From: Halomonas alimentaria
Lineage (GTDB): Bacteria > Pseudomonadota > Gammaproteobacteria > Pseudomonadales > Halomonadaceae
DNA length: 64,000 nucleotides
Assembly: GCF_009902005.1 (NCBI RefSeq)
Contig: NZ_WUTT01000001.1
Span: 1,638,541 to 1,702,540 of the forward strand
Direction: 5' to 3'
Shown here in pieces: positions 8,429 to 17,901 of this stretch. The notes under the pieces are model-generated. The model worked only from the letters and a program-made list of their open reading frames with translations. It did no database searches and was not told the DNA's origin. Positions within the stretch are counted from its first letter, which is position 1; the number at the start of each line of letters is the position of its first letter. The translations under genes were made by a program, and so were the position numbers.

Positions 8429-9426
8429 GTCAGGCTCCCCCGCCGATAGGCGGCTGGCGTATCCCCGGTCCAGGCGCGGAAGGCACGGCTGAAGCAGGCC
8501 TGGTCCTCGAAGCCGAGCCCCTCGGCGATGCCCGCCAGGGGCTGGTCACTGCGGGTCAGGGCCTGGACGGCGACATCCCGGCGGCACTCGTCCTTGACCG
8601 CCTGGAAGCGGGTGCCTTCCGCGGCGAGGCGCCGCGACAGGGTACGCACCGACATGTGCAGCGCCGCGGCCACCTCCACCACCCCGGCGGCATAGGCGCC
8701 GTGGCGGGTGAGGTGCTCGCGCACGCGGTGGGAGAGCAGGCGCTCCTCGAAGGAGACGTAGAACCAGTCCGCCGGGGCGCGCTTCAGGAAGGCGCCCAGG
8801 TGTCGCTTGGTCTGGCGGATCGGCTCGTCGAGCACCGCCACGTCGAAGTAGATGGCGGTCTGGGGTCGGTCGAACAGCAGCCGCCCGGGATAGAAATAGC
8901 GGTAGTCGGCGCTGTGCTCGGGCTGCGGGTAGGCGCACTCCAGGGTGATCGGTGGAATCTTGCGGGCGATCATCCAAGAGGCGATGCCGTGGAGCAGCTT
9001 GAGCATCAGCTCGTGCACCAGGATGCGACTGCCCGCGGGTGGCCGGTGCTCCACCAGGCCGATACGCACCAGGTCATCGCCATGGCTGACCTCGTAGCCG
9101 AAGTCGTCGAGCAGGATACGGAAGAACAGTCGATAGCGGTGCAGTGCCACCTTGAGGGTCGGCGCCTCGAGCAGGCTCAGGCAGAGCAGCTTGAGGGTGC
9201 CGCCGCGCAGCGGACGGGCGAAGAAGCCCGGTGTCTCGTCGTCGCAGGCGTTGACCAGCAACCGGTAGAGGGTGGCGAACTGCTCCACGGTGACCCGGCC
9301 ATGGGGCGACTCCAGCAGCCCCGGCGAGATGCCGGCGCGGCGCAGCAGGCTGGCGCGCTCGGCCGCCATCCCGGGCACGCCCTGGAACAGCTCACCGACG
9401 AAATGCCGCGACACCGTCACCGTCAT
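8416..9426 (-). CDS. AraC family transcriptional regulator
   Basis: A 336-residue regulator with an N-terminal AraC-like ligand domain of the kind found in OruR/ArgR-like proteins (residues about 20-200) and a C-terminal double helix-turn-helix domain (DECRRDVAVQAL, QPLAGIAEGLGFEDQACFSRAFRAW, ending TPAAYRRG). It is convergent with, and overlaps by 13 bases, the acyl-CoA ligase gene, and is divergent from the ABC operon at 9.6 kb. Its position suggests it controls the acyl-CoA operon, but no binding site was tied to it directly. Confidence 0.9.
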   Translation of the reverse strand: MTVTVSRHFVGELFQGVPGMAAERASLLRRAGISPGLLESPHGRVTVEQFATLYRLLVNACDDETPGFFARPLRGGTLKLLCLSLLEAPTLKVALHRYRLFFRILLDDFGYEVSHGDDLVRIGLVEHRPPAGSRILVHELMLKLLHGIASWMIARKIPPITLECAYPQPEHSADYRYFYPGRLLFDRPQTAIYFDVAVLDEPIRQTKRHLGAFLKRAPADWFYVSFEERLLSHRVREHLTRHGAYAAGVVEVAAALHMSVRTLSRRLAAEGTRFQAVKDECRRDVAVQALTRSDQPLAGIAEGLGFEDQACFSRAFRAWTGDTPAAYRRGSLTYTS

Positions 9427-9588
9427 GCTCTTCGCCTCCCCGCGTCGCCTGGCCCCTGAGTGCCACCGGTTATACCCGATCGCGGTGTCGCCGACACTCC
9501 TCCCTCCGTCGCCTGTGGCTGGCCGGCGTTCTGTGCCACCATTCCGGCCTGACCCGTGTCAGCCCATTCCAGCGCCAGGGAGGCCGCC

Positions 9589-10274
<686 letters not shown>

Positions 10275-10275
<1 letters not shown>

Positions 10276-12782
10276 TGGCCACCCAGCTCGTCACGCTGCT
10301 GACCACCCTGCTCTCCCACTATCGCCGCCACCCCGGCCAGCTGGCCATGCTGCTGCTGGGCCTGTGGGTGGCCAGCGCCCTGTGGAGCGGCGTCCAGGCG
10401 ATCAACGCCTCGGCGAAGGAGAGCTATGCCCGCGCCGAGGCGCTTTTCACCACCGGGCTGGACCGCCTGGAGCGCCTCGACGGCAAACCCCTGACGCGCG
10501 ACGACTTCCTCACCCTGCGCCGCCAGGGAGTGCCGGTCTCGCCACTGCTGGAGGGCGAGCTCACCGCGTCCGACGGCACGCGGCTGACGCTGATCGGCAT
10601 CGACCCGCTCACCCTGCCTGGGGACAGCGCCTTCGCCACCGCCGGCAGCACCCAGGAGCTTACCGGCTTCCTCGCGCCGCCCTGGCAGACCCGCCTCGCC
10701 CCGGACACCCTGCCCGCCCTGGGTCTCGATGCCGAGGCGGCCCGGGGGGCGAGCCCGCGCCTGGCCGCGGGTCGGTTACCGCCCTTGACCCTGGCACCCG
10801 CGCTGCCGCCGCAGACCCTGGTGATGGATATCGCCGCGGCCGCGGCGCTGCTCGATGCCGGGGAGCGCATCAGCCGCCTGGTCACCGCGCCGGGAGCCCT
10901 GGCGGAGGCGCCGCCGGGGCTGGCGCTGACCCGCGCCACCACCCTGGTCTCGCCGGGCCAGCTGACCCAGAGCTTCCACCTCAACCTCACGGCACTCGCC
11001 CTGCTGGCGCTGATCGTGGGGCTGTTCATCGTCCAGGCGGCGCTGGGCCTGGCCCTGGAGCAGCGTCTGGCGATGCTGCGCACGCTGCGCGCTATCGGGG
11101 TCTCCGGTCGCGCCCTGGTGGCTGGCCTGGCCCTGGAGCTGGTGCTGCTCGGCAGCATCGGCGCCCTGGCCGGGATCGCCGGTGGGGTGTGGCTGGCCCG
11201 GGCGTTGCTGCCCGACGTGGCCGCCACCCTGGGCAGCCTCTATGGCGCCGGGGTCGGCGTGGAGCTGCGCCTGCCCTGGCACTACTGGGTCGGCGGCCTG
11301 GCGGTGACACTGGGTGGGCTGCTGCTGGCCGGCGCCGGGGTGCTGTGGCGGGCCGCGCGCCTGTCGGTGCTCGACCTGGGCCGCGCCCAGGCGTGGCGCA
11401 GCGGCTACCAGCGCCAGCTCGGGCGCATGTCGCTGGCCGGCGCGGCAGTCGCGGCCCTGGGCCTGGCGCTGTGGGCGTGGCTGTCGCGCCAGCCCGCCGG
11501 CGAGGGGCTGGCGGCGGGCTTCGTGCTGATGGCGGCGCTGCTGCTGGTGGGTGCGCTGTGGCTGCCGCCACTGCTGGCGGCGGCCCTGGCGGGGCTTGGC
11601 CGGCTGGCCCGGCGCCGCCCGCTGGCCCAGTGGGCACTGGCCGACCTCGAGCTGCAGCTGCCGCGCCTGTCGCTTGCGCTGATGGCGCTGCTGATCGCGC
11701 TCTCGGCGAGCCTGGGGGTCAACAGCATGGTCGGCGGCTTCCGCCTGACCTTCCTGGACTGGCTCGACCAGCGGCTGGTGGCCGACCTCTACCTGGATCC
11801 CCCGGCGGAGCGCTTCGCGGCGGTCCACACCTGGCTGGGCGAGCGCCCGGAGGTGGCCGAACTGATGGTCACCCGCCACGGCGAGAGCACCCTGCTGGCG
11901 GTGGATGCCGCGGGGGCCTCGCGCCCGCTGGCCCGTCCGGTGTCGCTGTTCGGCCTGACCCCGGGCGAGCGGCTGACACCGACTTGGCCGCTGCTGGAGA
12001 CTGACGCCGGGCGGGAGGAGGCCTGGCGCGCCCTCGGGGAGGGCGGGGCCTTTATCAACGAGCAGCTGGCCGTCGCCGAGGGCATCGCCCCGGGCGATCG
12101 CCTGACCCTGGCCACGCCGGGCGGCGGGGAGGCGCTCGCCGTGGCGGCGATCTATCCCGACTACGGCAACCCTCGCGGCGAGGTGCTGATGGCCGCTACC
12201 GAGCTGGGCAGGCGCTTCTCGGCACCACCGGACTCCATCGGCATCGTGCTGGCCCCGGGGGCCGACGGCGAGGCCCTGGGCGCGGCGCTGGGCAGCGAAT
12301 TCGCCCTGGGCCGCGACGCCCTGCGTGATCAGGGCGAGGTCAAGCGCATCGCCACCGGCATCTTCGAGCGCACCTTCACCATCACCCGGGCGCTCAACGC
12401 CCTGACCCTGGCGGTGGCGGCGCTGGCGCTGCTGGCCAGCCTGCTGGCCCAGGCCCGGGAGCGCCGCCGCCGGCTGGCACCGATGTGGGCCCTGGGGGTA
12501 CCGAGAGGCCGGCTGTTGGGCGTCCAGCTGGCCCAGCTGGGCGGAGCGGCGCTGGCGGTGGGCCTGGTCGCCGTGCCGCTGGGCATCGCCATCACCTGGG
12601 GCCTGGTGGCGGTGATCAACGTGGCGGCCTTCGGCTGGCGGCTGCCGCTGCACCTCTTCCCGGGGGAGATCGCGCTGACCCTGGGAACGGCCGTGGCGGT
12701 GGCGCTTGCCGCCGCGGCACTGCCGGCGTTGCGCCTGTGGCGCACTCCGCCCCGGGCGTTGCTGGCCGAGGAGACAGGATGA
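10275..12782 (+). CDS. FtsX/MacB-type ABC transporter permease
   Basis: A large permease of 835 residues (ATG at 10275; a GTG one codon earlier is possible). It has an N-terminal membrane anchor near residue 20, a periplasmic domain, three helices around residues 235-360, a second membrane block around 380-480, another periplasmic domain and three C-terminal helices around 700-820. This duplicated FtsX layout matches AttF/AttG-like fused permeases. The Leu/Ala-rich helices and both periplasmic domains look intact. It lies between its ATPase and a CrtC-like lipoprotein gene, overlapping both by one to four bases, which defines a three-gene unit. Confidence 0.9.
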
Positions 12783-13987
12783 TGCCACGAGTGATCAAGC
12801 ATGCCGTCCCGTTGCGGGCCCTGTTGCCGGCCGCCCTGCTGGGCGCATTTGTAGCCCTCGCCGGCTGCGACGAGACCCCGCCCGAGCGCTCGGGTGCCGG
12901 CTTCGCCGGGCTCGGCGAGAGCACCGCCGGCTTCGTGCAGGCCGGCCCGGACACCACGCTGAGTTTCCCCGAGGATCACGGCGCCCACCCCGACTACCGC
13001 ATCGAGTGGTGGTACCTCACCGCCAACCTGAAGGATGAGCAGGGCGAGCCGCTGGGCCTGCAGTGGACCCTGTTCCGCCAGGCGCTCTTGTCATCGGAAA
13101 CGACGCCACCGGAGGAGCGCCCCGAGCCCACGCCCTGGGCCGCCGACCAGCTGTGGATGGCACATATGGCGGTCTCCAGGGGCGCACAGCACGGCGTGGC
13201 GGAGCGCTTCGCCCGCAGCCATTCGGCGGCGCCTTCCCAACAGACGGATGGCCAGGCCGGTGCGGTGGCTTCCCCCTTCCGCGCCTGGCTCGACGACTGG
13301 GTACTGGAAAGCGAGGTAACCGAGCCCGGTGCCGACACCTTCGAGCGGCTCACCCTCACCGCCTTCGAGGGCGATGGAGAGGGAAAGGCGCGCCTCGGCT
13401 ACCAACTCACGCTCACCGCCGAGGGGCCGCTGGTCCTGCATGGCCGTGACGGATTCAGCCAGAAGGCCGCCGACGGCCAGGGCTCGCACTACTACAGCCA
13501 GCCCTTCTGGCGCATCGAGGGCGAGGTCACCCTGGCCGGCGAGACCCACACGGTCAGCGGCCGGGGCTGGCTCGACCGTGAGTGGAGCAGTCAGCTGCTG
13601 AGCCCCGACCAGGCGGGCTGGGACTGGTTCTCGCTGCACCTGGACGACGGCCGCCGGCTGATGGCCTTCCGCCTGCGCGGCGGTGGCGACGACGGCGGCG
13701 ACTACCGCTCCGGCAGCTGGATCGCGCCGGACGGCACCACTCGCCCGCTGGCCTCGCAGGAGCTGACAATGGCCCCGCTGGCCACCTCTCCGGTGGCCGG
13801 GCGCGAGGTGCCCACCCGCTGGCGACTGGAAGTGCCCGGGGAGAATCTCGACATGATCGTCGAGGCGCCCCACGCCGAGCGCTGGATGGACACCACGGTG
13901 CCCTACTGGGAGGGCGAGGTGGTGGCCCGCGACCATGATGGCGGCGAACGGCTGGGGGTGGGCTATCTGGAGATGACCGGCTATTGA
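12779..13987 (+). CDS. Lipocalin-like lipoprotein of the AttH/CrtC (carotenoid 1,2-hydratase) family
   Basis: A 402-residue predicted lipoprotein: hydrophobic signal with lipobox ALAGC (C30). The body contains the family landmarks EWWYLTANL, QWTLFRQAL, MAHMAVS, HYYSQPFWRIEGEV and GRGWLDREWSSQLL. Despite the family name, there are no carotenoid genes here, and AttH-type proteins accompany FtsX-type ABC transporters, as this one does. It overlaps the permease stop (ATGA). A periplasmic lipid-handling role is the likely reading; enzymatic activity is unproven. Confidence 0.88.
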   Translation: MMPRVIKHAVPLRALLPAALLGAFVALAGCDETPPERSGAGFAGLGESTAGFVQAGPDTTLSFPEDHGAHPDYRIEWWYLTANLKDEQGEPLGLQWTLFRQALLSSETTPPEERPEPTPWAADQLWMAHMAVSRGAQHGVAERFARSHSAAPSQQTDGQAGAVASPFRAWLDDWVLESEVTEPGADTFERLTLTAFEGDGEGKARLGYQLTLTAEGPLVLHGRDGFSQKAADGQGSHYYSQPFWRIEGEVTLAGETHTVSGRGWLDREWSSQLLSPDQAGWDWFSLHLDDGRRLMAFRLRGGGDDGGDYRSGSWIAPDGTTRPLASQELTMAPLATSPVAGREVPTRWRLEVPGENLDMIVEAPHAERWMDTTVPYWEGEVVARDHDGGERLGVGYLEMTGY

Positions 13988-14071
13988 TGGACGATAATCC
14001 TATAAGCCTGCTATCGAGATAGCCGGCCCGACGCGCTACCCTGAGGGCATTCCCACGCCCTGGAGCTTGCC

Positions 14072-14809
14072 ATGCTGCCTAGCCTGTTCATCTCCCACGG
14101 CTCGCCGATGCTGGCCCTGACCGAGACCCCGGCCCACGCCTTCCTGCGCGACCTGGGCCGCGACTACCGCCCCCGCGCCGTGGTGGTGGTGTCGGCCCAC
14201 TGGGCCAGCCACCAGCTGCTGGTCAGCACCAGCGAGCGCCCCGAGACCATCCACGACTTCGGCGGTTTCCCCCGCGAGCTCTTCGAGGTGCAGTACCCGG
14301 CCCCCGGCGAGCCCGAACTGGCCAGGCGCCTGGCCAGGGAGCTCAACGCCGTGCCCACCGAACGCGGCCTGGATCACGGCGCCTGGGTGCCGCTGTCGCT
14401 GATGTTTCCCACCGCCGAGGTGCCGGTGGTCTCGCTGTCGCTGCCGATGCAGTGGTCCAACGCCGAGCTGCTGGCCCTGGGCGAGAGGCTCCAGGCACTA
14501 CGCGAGGAGGATATCCTGGTGATCGGCTCCGGCAGCCTGACCCACAACCTCTACGAGATGCTGCCGCTGGACGCCGAGATGCCGCCCTGGGTCGGCGAGT
14601 TCGCCGACTGGGTCGAGGCGCGCCTGGTGGCGGACGACCGCGAGGCGCTGCGGGCCTGGGAGCAGGGCCCCAAGGCCCGCGAGAACCACCCCACGCCGGA
14701 GCACTTCCAGCCGCTACTGGTGGCACTGGGTGCCGGCGGGCCGGGCCGGCGCCTGCACCACAGCGTGGAGCACGGCGTGCTGGCCATGGACATCTACGCC
14801 TTCGACTGA
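14072..14809 (+). CDS. ygiD: DODA-type extradiol ring-opening dioxygenase
   Basis: A 245-residue enzyme of the LigB-like 4,5-DOPA extradiol dioxygenase family (E. coli YgiD type). It opens with FISHGSPMLAL, contains VVVSAHW and GSGSLTHNL, and has His residues at the usual metal-binding places near residues 11, 47 and 150, plus one near the C-terminus (LHHSVEHGVLAMD). It acts in the cytoplasm on catechol-type rings; the physiological substrate of bacterial members is mostly unknown. It stands alone, with an 84-base gap upstream holding only a weak hairpin (GCTATC/GATAGC), and is followed by a shared bidirectional terminator. Confidence 0.9.
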   Translation: MLPSLFISHGSPMLALTETPAHAFLRDLGRDYRPRAVVVVSAHWASHQLLVSTSERPETIHDFGGFPRELFEVQYPAPGEPELARRLARELNAVPTERGLDHGAWVPLSLMFPTAEVPVVSLSLPMQWSNAELLALGERLQALREEDILVIGSGSLTHNLYEMLPLDAEMPPWVGEFADWVEARLVADDREALRAWEQGPKARENHPTPEHFQPLLVALGAGGPGRRLHHSVEHGVLAMDIYAFD

Positions 14810-14834
14810 CGCCGCCGACACTCCTCTGAAAGCA

Positions 14835-14864
14835 CGAGGCCGCCCCGTTGCCGGGGCGGCCTCG
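14835..14864. terminator. Bidirectional terminator between convergent genes
   Basis: A 12-bp perfect stem (CGAGGCCGCCCC with GGGGCGGCCTCG) and a 6-base loop lie between the convergent dioxygenase and betaine-binding-protein genes. Placement and symmetry suggest it serves both strands. Confidence 0.85.
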
Positions 14865-14890
14865 TCTCGTTGCGTACCCATGTCACGGAA

Positions 14891-15859
14891 TCAGGCGTCG
14901 GGAATGTCCAGCGCCTGCTGCACCACCGGCCAGGCCGGCTCGCCGTCGCGGGTGGTCACGCCCTCGAGGAAGGCCTCGACCCGCTCGGGGTTGTCGCGCA
15001 GCCACTGCAGGGCGACCTCCTCGGGCTCGCGCTCCTCGTAGCTGAAGCCGAGGATCATGGCGCTCTGGTCGTCGGCACTGAAAACCAGCTGGTCGAGCAG
15101 CCGGGTAGCGTTGGGATTGGACTCGGAGAAGTCCGTGGTCACCAGCGTCTTGACGTCGCTACGCCCCTGGTCCGGCCCCCACATGTCCTCGGGATCCTCC
15201 AGGTACCTGACGTCGTATTCGATGTTCATCCAGTGCGGCGTCCAGCCAGCGAAGACGATCCACTCCTCGCGGTCCAGCGCCGAGTCCACTGCGCTGAGCA
15301 TGCCCGGCGTGGATGTCTCGGAGAGGTTCCAGTCGCCGAGGCCGTAGGTGTCGTCGTCCACCGCCCCGTTGAGGATCTCGCTCATGCCGGAGCCTACCTC
15401 GATGGAGTAGATGGTGCGCTCCAGCTTCTCGGCGAACTCCTCGCGGTCGAGGTCCTCGGCGGAGGTCACGCCGGCCTCATGGACATAGGTGGGCACCGCG
15501 AAGCCCAGGCGAGCGCCGTCGACGTTGTTGCCCAGGTCGACCAGCACGTCCTTCTCCATGGTGGTCTCGTACATGCCCTGCTGGCCCGGCAGCCAGGCGG
15601 CAAGGAAGGCGTCCAGCTCGCCCTGGGTGAGGGCCTCGTAGGTAATGGTGGAACCGAGCTCCTCCTGGCTCACCTCATAGCCCAGCGTCTCGAGCAGCCG
15701 GGCAGCCAGGGCGGTCTTGACGGTGACGCCCGGCCAGGCTGGCACGGAGAAGCGCACCTGGGCCGGCTCCTCGGCGAGGACCACGCTGCTCCAGGTCAGA
15801 GGGGCAGCCAGCAGGGCGCCGGCCAGCGCCAGGGTAAGGGGACGACGGGACAGGTTCAT
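14891..15859 (-). CDS. Glycine betaine/proline-type ABC transporter substrate-binding protein
   Basis: A 322-residue periplasmic protein of the OpuAC/ProX family, start chosen at 15859 because AAGGAG precedes it and a signal peptide (SRRPLTLALAGALLAAPLTW) begins directly. Trp and Tyr residues typical of the aromatic cage for quaternary amines are seen in VPAWPGV, AFLAAWLPG, VFAGWTPHWMNIEYDVRY. No permease or ATPase gene is adjacent, so it is an orphan here. It probably delivers betaine, carnitine or choline to a transporter encoded elsewhere, consistent with the carnitine and sarcosine catabolic clusters in this window. Confidence 0.9.
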   Translation of the reverse strand: MNLSRRPLTLALAGALLAAPLTWSSVVLAEEPAQVRFSVPAWPGVTVKTALAARLLETLGYEVSQEELGSTITYEALTQGELDAFLAAWLPGQQGMYETTMEKDVLVDLGNNVDGARLGFAVPTYVHEAGVTSAEDLDREEFAEKLERTIYSIEVGSGMSEILNGAVDDDTYGLGDWNLSETSTPGMLSAVDSALDREEWIVFAGWTPHWMNIEYDVRYLEDPEDMWGPDQGRSDVKTLVTTDFSESNPNATRLLDQLVFSADDQSAMILGFSYEEREPEEVALQWLRDNPERVEAFLEGVTTRDGEPAWPVVQQALDIPDA

Positions 15860-15929
15860 CGGGTCTCCTTGGCAGGTCATGCCATGCATGGATTCGGGCA
15901 TGACCTTATCGCCCGTCGAAGAGGATGGC

Positions 15930-15951
15930 AAAAACGCCGCCCGCAGGCGGC
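15930..15951 (-). terminator. Terminator of the glyoxalase I gene
   Basis: On the minus strand, GCCGCC-TGCG-GGCGGC is followed directly by GTTTTTGCC. It lies 20 bases past the glyoxalase stop and upstream of the betaine-binding-protein start. Confidence 0.8.
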
Positions 15952-15971
15952 ACCTGGTCAGTGGCACGTCC

Positions 15972-16505
15972 TCAGTCGCCCATGGCGGCGAGGCGATCGG
16001 CCTGGACCACCTCGATCCAGTAGCCGTCGGCGTCCTTCACGAACACCACGTCCTTCATCTTGCCCTGATCGGCGCGCTTGACGAACTCGACGTCGTTGGC
16101 GTCGAACCACGCCTCGGCGGCGTCGAGATCCGGCACGCTGAAGCAGATATGGCCGAAGCCCTGGGGCTCGGCATTGCCGTCGTGATAGGCGAAGTCGGTC
16201 TGGTTCTCGGTGCCCCAGTTGTGGGTCAGCTCCAACAGGCCCTTCTGGCTGAAGGTCCAGACGGTGCGCTGGCCGGCGTCCTCCGGTACGTCATCGCCCT
16301 GCTCCAGCCGGGCCAGGAAGTAGAGCGAGAACTGCATCTCCTCGAAGTCGAGGCGGCGCACCACCGACATGCCGAACACCCGCGAGTAGAAGGCCAGGGC
16401 CTTCTCGGGATCTTTGACCCGCAGCATGGTGTGGTTGAGGCGGAAGCCCTGGGACTCGGCGGTGGGGGCCTCTACGCCGGGATGCTGCTCACCCTGGAAG
16501 CTCAT
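15972..16505 (-). CDS. gloA: Lactoylglutathione lyase (glyoxalase I)
   Basis: A 177-residue VOC-fold enzyme that converts the methylglyoxal-glutathione hemithioacetal to lactoylglutathione. Motifs are LNHTMLRVKDPEKALAFYS, NVAL-like ELTHNWGTE and GFGHICFSVPD with the metal-binding His and Glu residues in the expected places, ending ADGYWIEVVQ. At about 177 residues it resembles the longer, zinc-type (eukaryote- and pseudomonad-like) glyoxalase rather than the short nickel-type E. coli protein. The start at 16505 follows AAGGAG. It is a single-gene unit with its own terminator. Confidence 0.93.
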   Translation of the reverse strand: MSFQGEQHPGVEAPTAESQGFRLNHTMLRVKDPEKALAFYSRVFGMSVVRRLDFEEMQFSLYFLARLEQGDDVPEDAGQRTVWTFSQKGLLELTHNWGTENQTDFAYHDGNAEPQGFGHICFSVPDLDAAEAWFDANDVEFVKRADQGKMKDVVFVKDADGYWIEVVQADRLAAMGD

Positions 16506-16657
16506 GGTGACTCCTTGTGATGCGTGGATGTACGCTCGGATATGGGGATGATGGTGGCACTTTTCCAGGCGCTTCCCGCGGCCTTTCCCCCATGGCTTCC
16601 CCACCAGTGGCGGCCAGCGCTAATGTAGGGGGATATCCACTGCAAGGAGCGATTCGC

Positions 16658-17143
16658 ATGCCAGTTCGTGATCTCTGGCGGGTGTGGCTGCTGATGGTCG
16701 CCCTCACCCTGCTCGCCGGCTGTGCCGGCAAGGAGCTGGCGGTGGAGGACCCGCCACCCCACGAGGGCCTAACCATCGACCGCGTGCTGATCCTGGCTGC
16801 CGCCGAGCGCGCCCTGGGCACGCCCTACCGCTTCGGTGGCAACACGCCCTCGGGCGTCGACTGCTCGGGGCTGGTGCAACTGGCCTACCAGGCCGCCGGT
16901 ATCCCAGTGCCGCGCACCGCCGATGACCAGTTCCGGGCCCTGCCGGAAGTGGATCGCGCCCGCCCCGGCGACCTGCTGTTCTTCGATACCAGCGGGGGTG
17001 GCAAGGCCAGCCACGTGGGCATCTACCGCGGCGACGGGCAGATGATCCACGCCCCCGGCCGCGGCCGCCGGGTAGAGACCTCGCCGGTGGAGATCGCCTA
17101 CTGGCAGGAGCGCTTCCTGGGCGCCGCCGCCCCGGCCCCCTGA
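16658..17143 (+). CDS. NlpC/P60 family lipoprotein, cell-wall peptidase
   Basis: A 161-residue predicted lipoprotein with lipobox LLAGC (C22), then an NlpC/P60 domain (about residues 40-155). The catalytic cysteine is C69 in SGVDCSGL, the His is in ASHVGIYRG and a third polar residue is in MIHAPG. Such enzymes cleave D-Glu-diaminopimelate bonds in peptidoglycan peptides. AAGGAG at 16644 sets the start at 16658. It is similar in length to E. coli Spr/NlpC. It precedes, but is separated from, the hemolysin-family operon by a regulatory gap. Confidence 0.92.
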   Translation: MPVRDLWRVWLLMVALTLLAGCAGKELAVEDPPPHEGLTIDRVLILAAAERALGTPYRFGGNTPSGVDCSGLVQLAYQAAGIPVPRTADDQFRALPEVDRARPGDLLFFDTSGGGKASHVGIYRGDGQMIHAPGRGRRVETSPVEIAYWQERFLGAAAPAP

Positions 17144-17177
17144 CGCCCGAGGTGGCGCACAGCATTCCGGGCCAGGG

Positions 17178-17212
17178 CTTAAGCCTGCGTTAAGTTGTCG
17201 GGACCAGAGTAT
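17178..17212 (+). promoter_or_regulatory. PmrA/QseB-like box and promoter of the hemolysin-family operon
   Basis: CTTAAG (17178-17183), a CCTGC spacer and GTTAAG (17189-17194) form a direct repeat with an 11-bp period. This is the arrangement bound by OmpR-family regulators such as PmrA and QseB. A weak -10-like GAGTAT lies at 17207-17212, 12 bases after the second half-site, fitting activation from a box in place of the -35. The first gene starts at 17239. The operon itself encodes an OmpR-family regulator, so autoregulation is likely. Confidence 0.6.
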
Positions 17213-17238
17213 CGGTGACACGTCATGGAGACGACCCG

Positions 17239-17901
17239 ATGCCTGAACCGAGACGCCTGCCCTGCCTGCCGGCCGCGGCCACCCCCTCGCCGCTGCAGTG
17301 GCGCGAGGCTCGCCACTGGACCCGGCGCCGCCGCCTGGAGCACCTGATCCGTCGCCGCTTCGCCGAGGAGCATGGCGCCGCCATCACCCAGCTGCTGCCG
17401 CGCCTCTTCGGCCTGTGGCAGGGCGAGCGGGCCGAGGCCGCGGTGGGGGTGCGCTCGGCGGCGAGCGGCCCGCTGTTCCAGGAACGCTACCTGGACGTTT
17501 GCGCCGAGCGCCTGCTGGCCGAACGCTTCGCCCGCCCCGTGGCCCGCCACCAGGTCGCCGAGATCGGCAACCTGGCCAGCCGCCGTCCCGGCCTGCAGCG
17601 GATGCTCTTCCTGCATCTGGTGGACCAGCTCGGCCGCGAGGGCATCGGCTGGCTGCTGTTCACCGCCACCCCCGAGGTGGCCAACGGCATTCGTCGCCTG
17701 GGCCTTACCCTGGAGCCGGTGATGGTCGCCGACCCGGCACGCCTCGGCGCCGAGCAGGCCAGCTGGGGCCGCTACTATGAGCGCCGCCCTTGGGTCATGG
17801 CCGGCGACCTGCGCCGCGCCCATCGTGAACTGGGAGAACGCGGCCTGCTGCCCTCGAGCCTGCCCCGTCCGGCGGAGGTGGCCCATGCGCACCTCGCCTG
17901 A
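17239..17901 (+). CDS. Thermostable hemolysin family protein (GNAT/AHL-synthase-like)
   Basis: A 220-residue protein that I recognise as the thermostable hemolysin (T_hemolysin) family from Vibrio. Landmarks are FQERYLD, VAEIGNLASRRPG (E108) and SWGRYYERRPWVMAGDL. There is no signal peptide, and the E-I-G-N-L and F-x-x-R-Y-L segments recall acyl-homoserine-lactone synthases and GNAT acyltransferases, so a toxin role should not be assumed. The start at 17239 follows GGAG. Its 3' end overlaps the AMP-ligase gene by 17 bases. With ligase, diiron enzyme and SDR genes it looks like the transferase of a small biosynthetic operon; the product is unknown. Confidence 0.82.
   Translation: MPEPRRLPCLPAAATPSPLQWREARHWTRRRRLEHLIRRRFAEEHGAAITQLLPRLFGLWQGERAEAAVGVRSAASGPLFQERYLDVCAERLLAERFARPVARHQVAEIGNLASRRPGLQRMLFLHLVDQLGREGIGWLLFTATPEVANGIRRLGLTLEPVMVADPARLGAEQASWGRYYERRPWVMAGDLRRAHRELGERGLLPSSLPRPAEVAHAHLA

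Noticed and set aside
12779..13987. Carotenoid biosynthesis function for the CrtC-like protein
   Set aside because: It is a lipoprotein coupled to an FtsX-type ABC transporter and no carotenoid genes are present.
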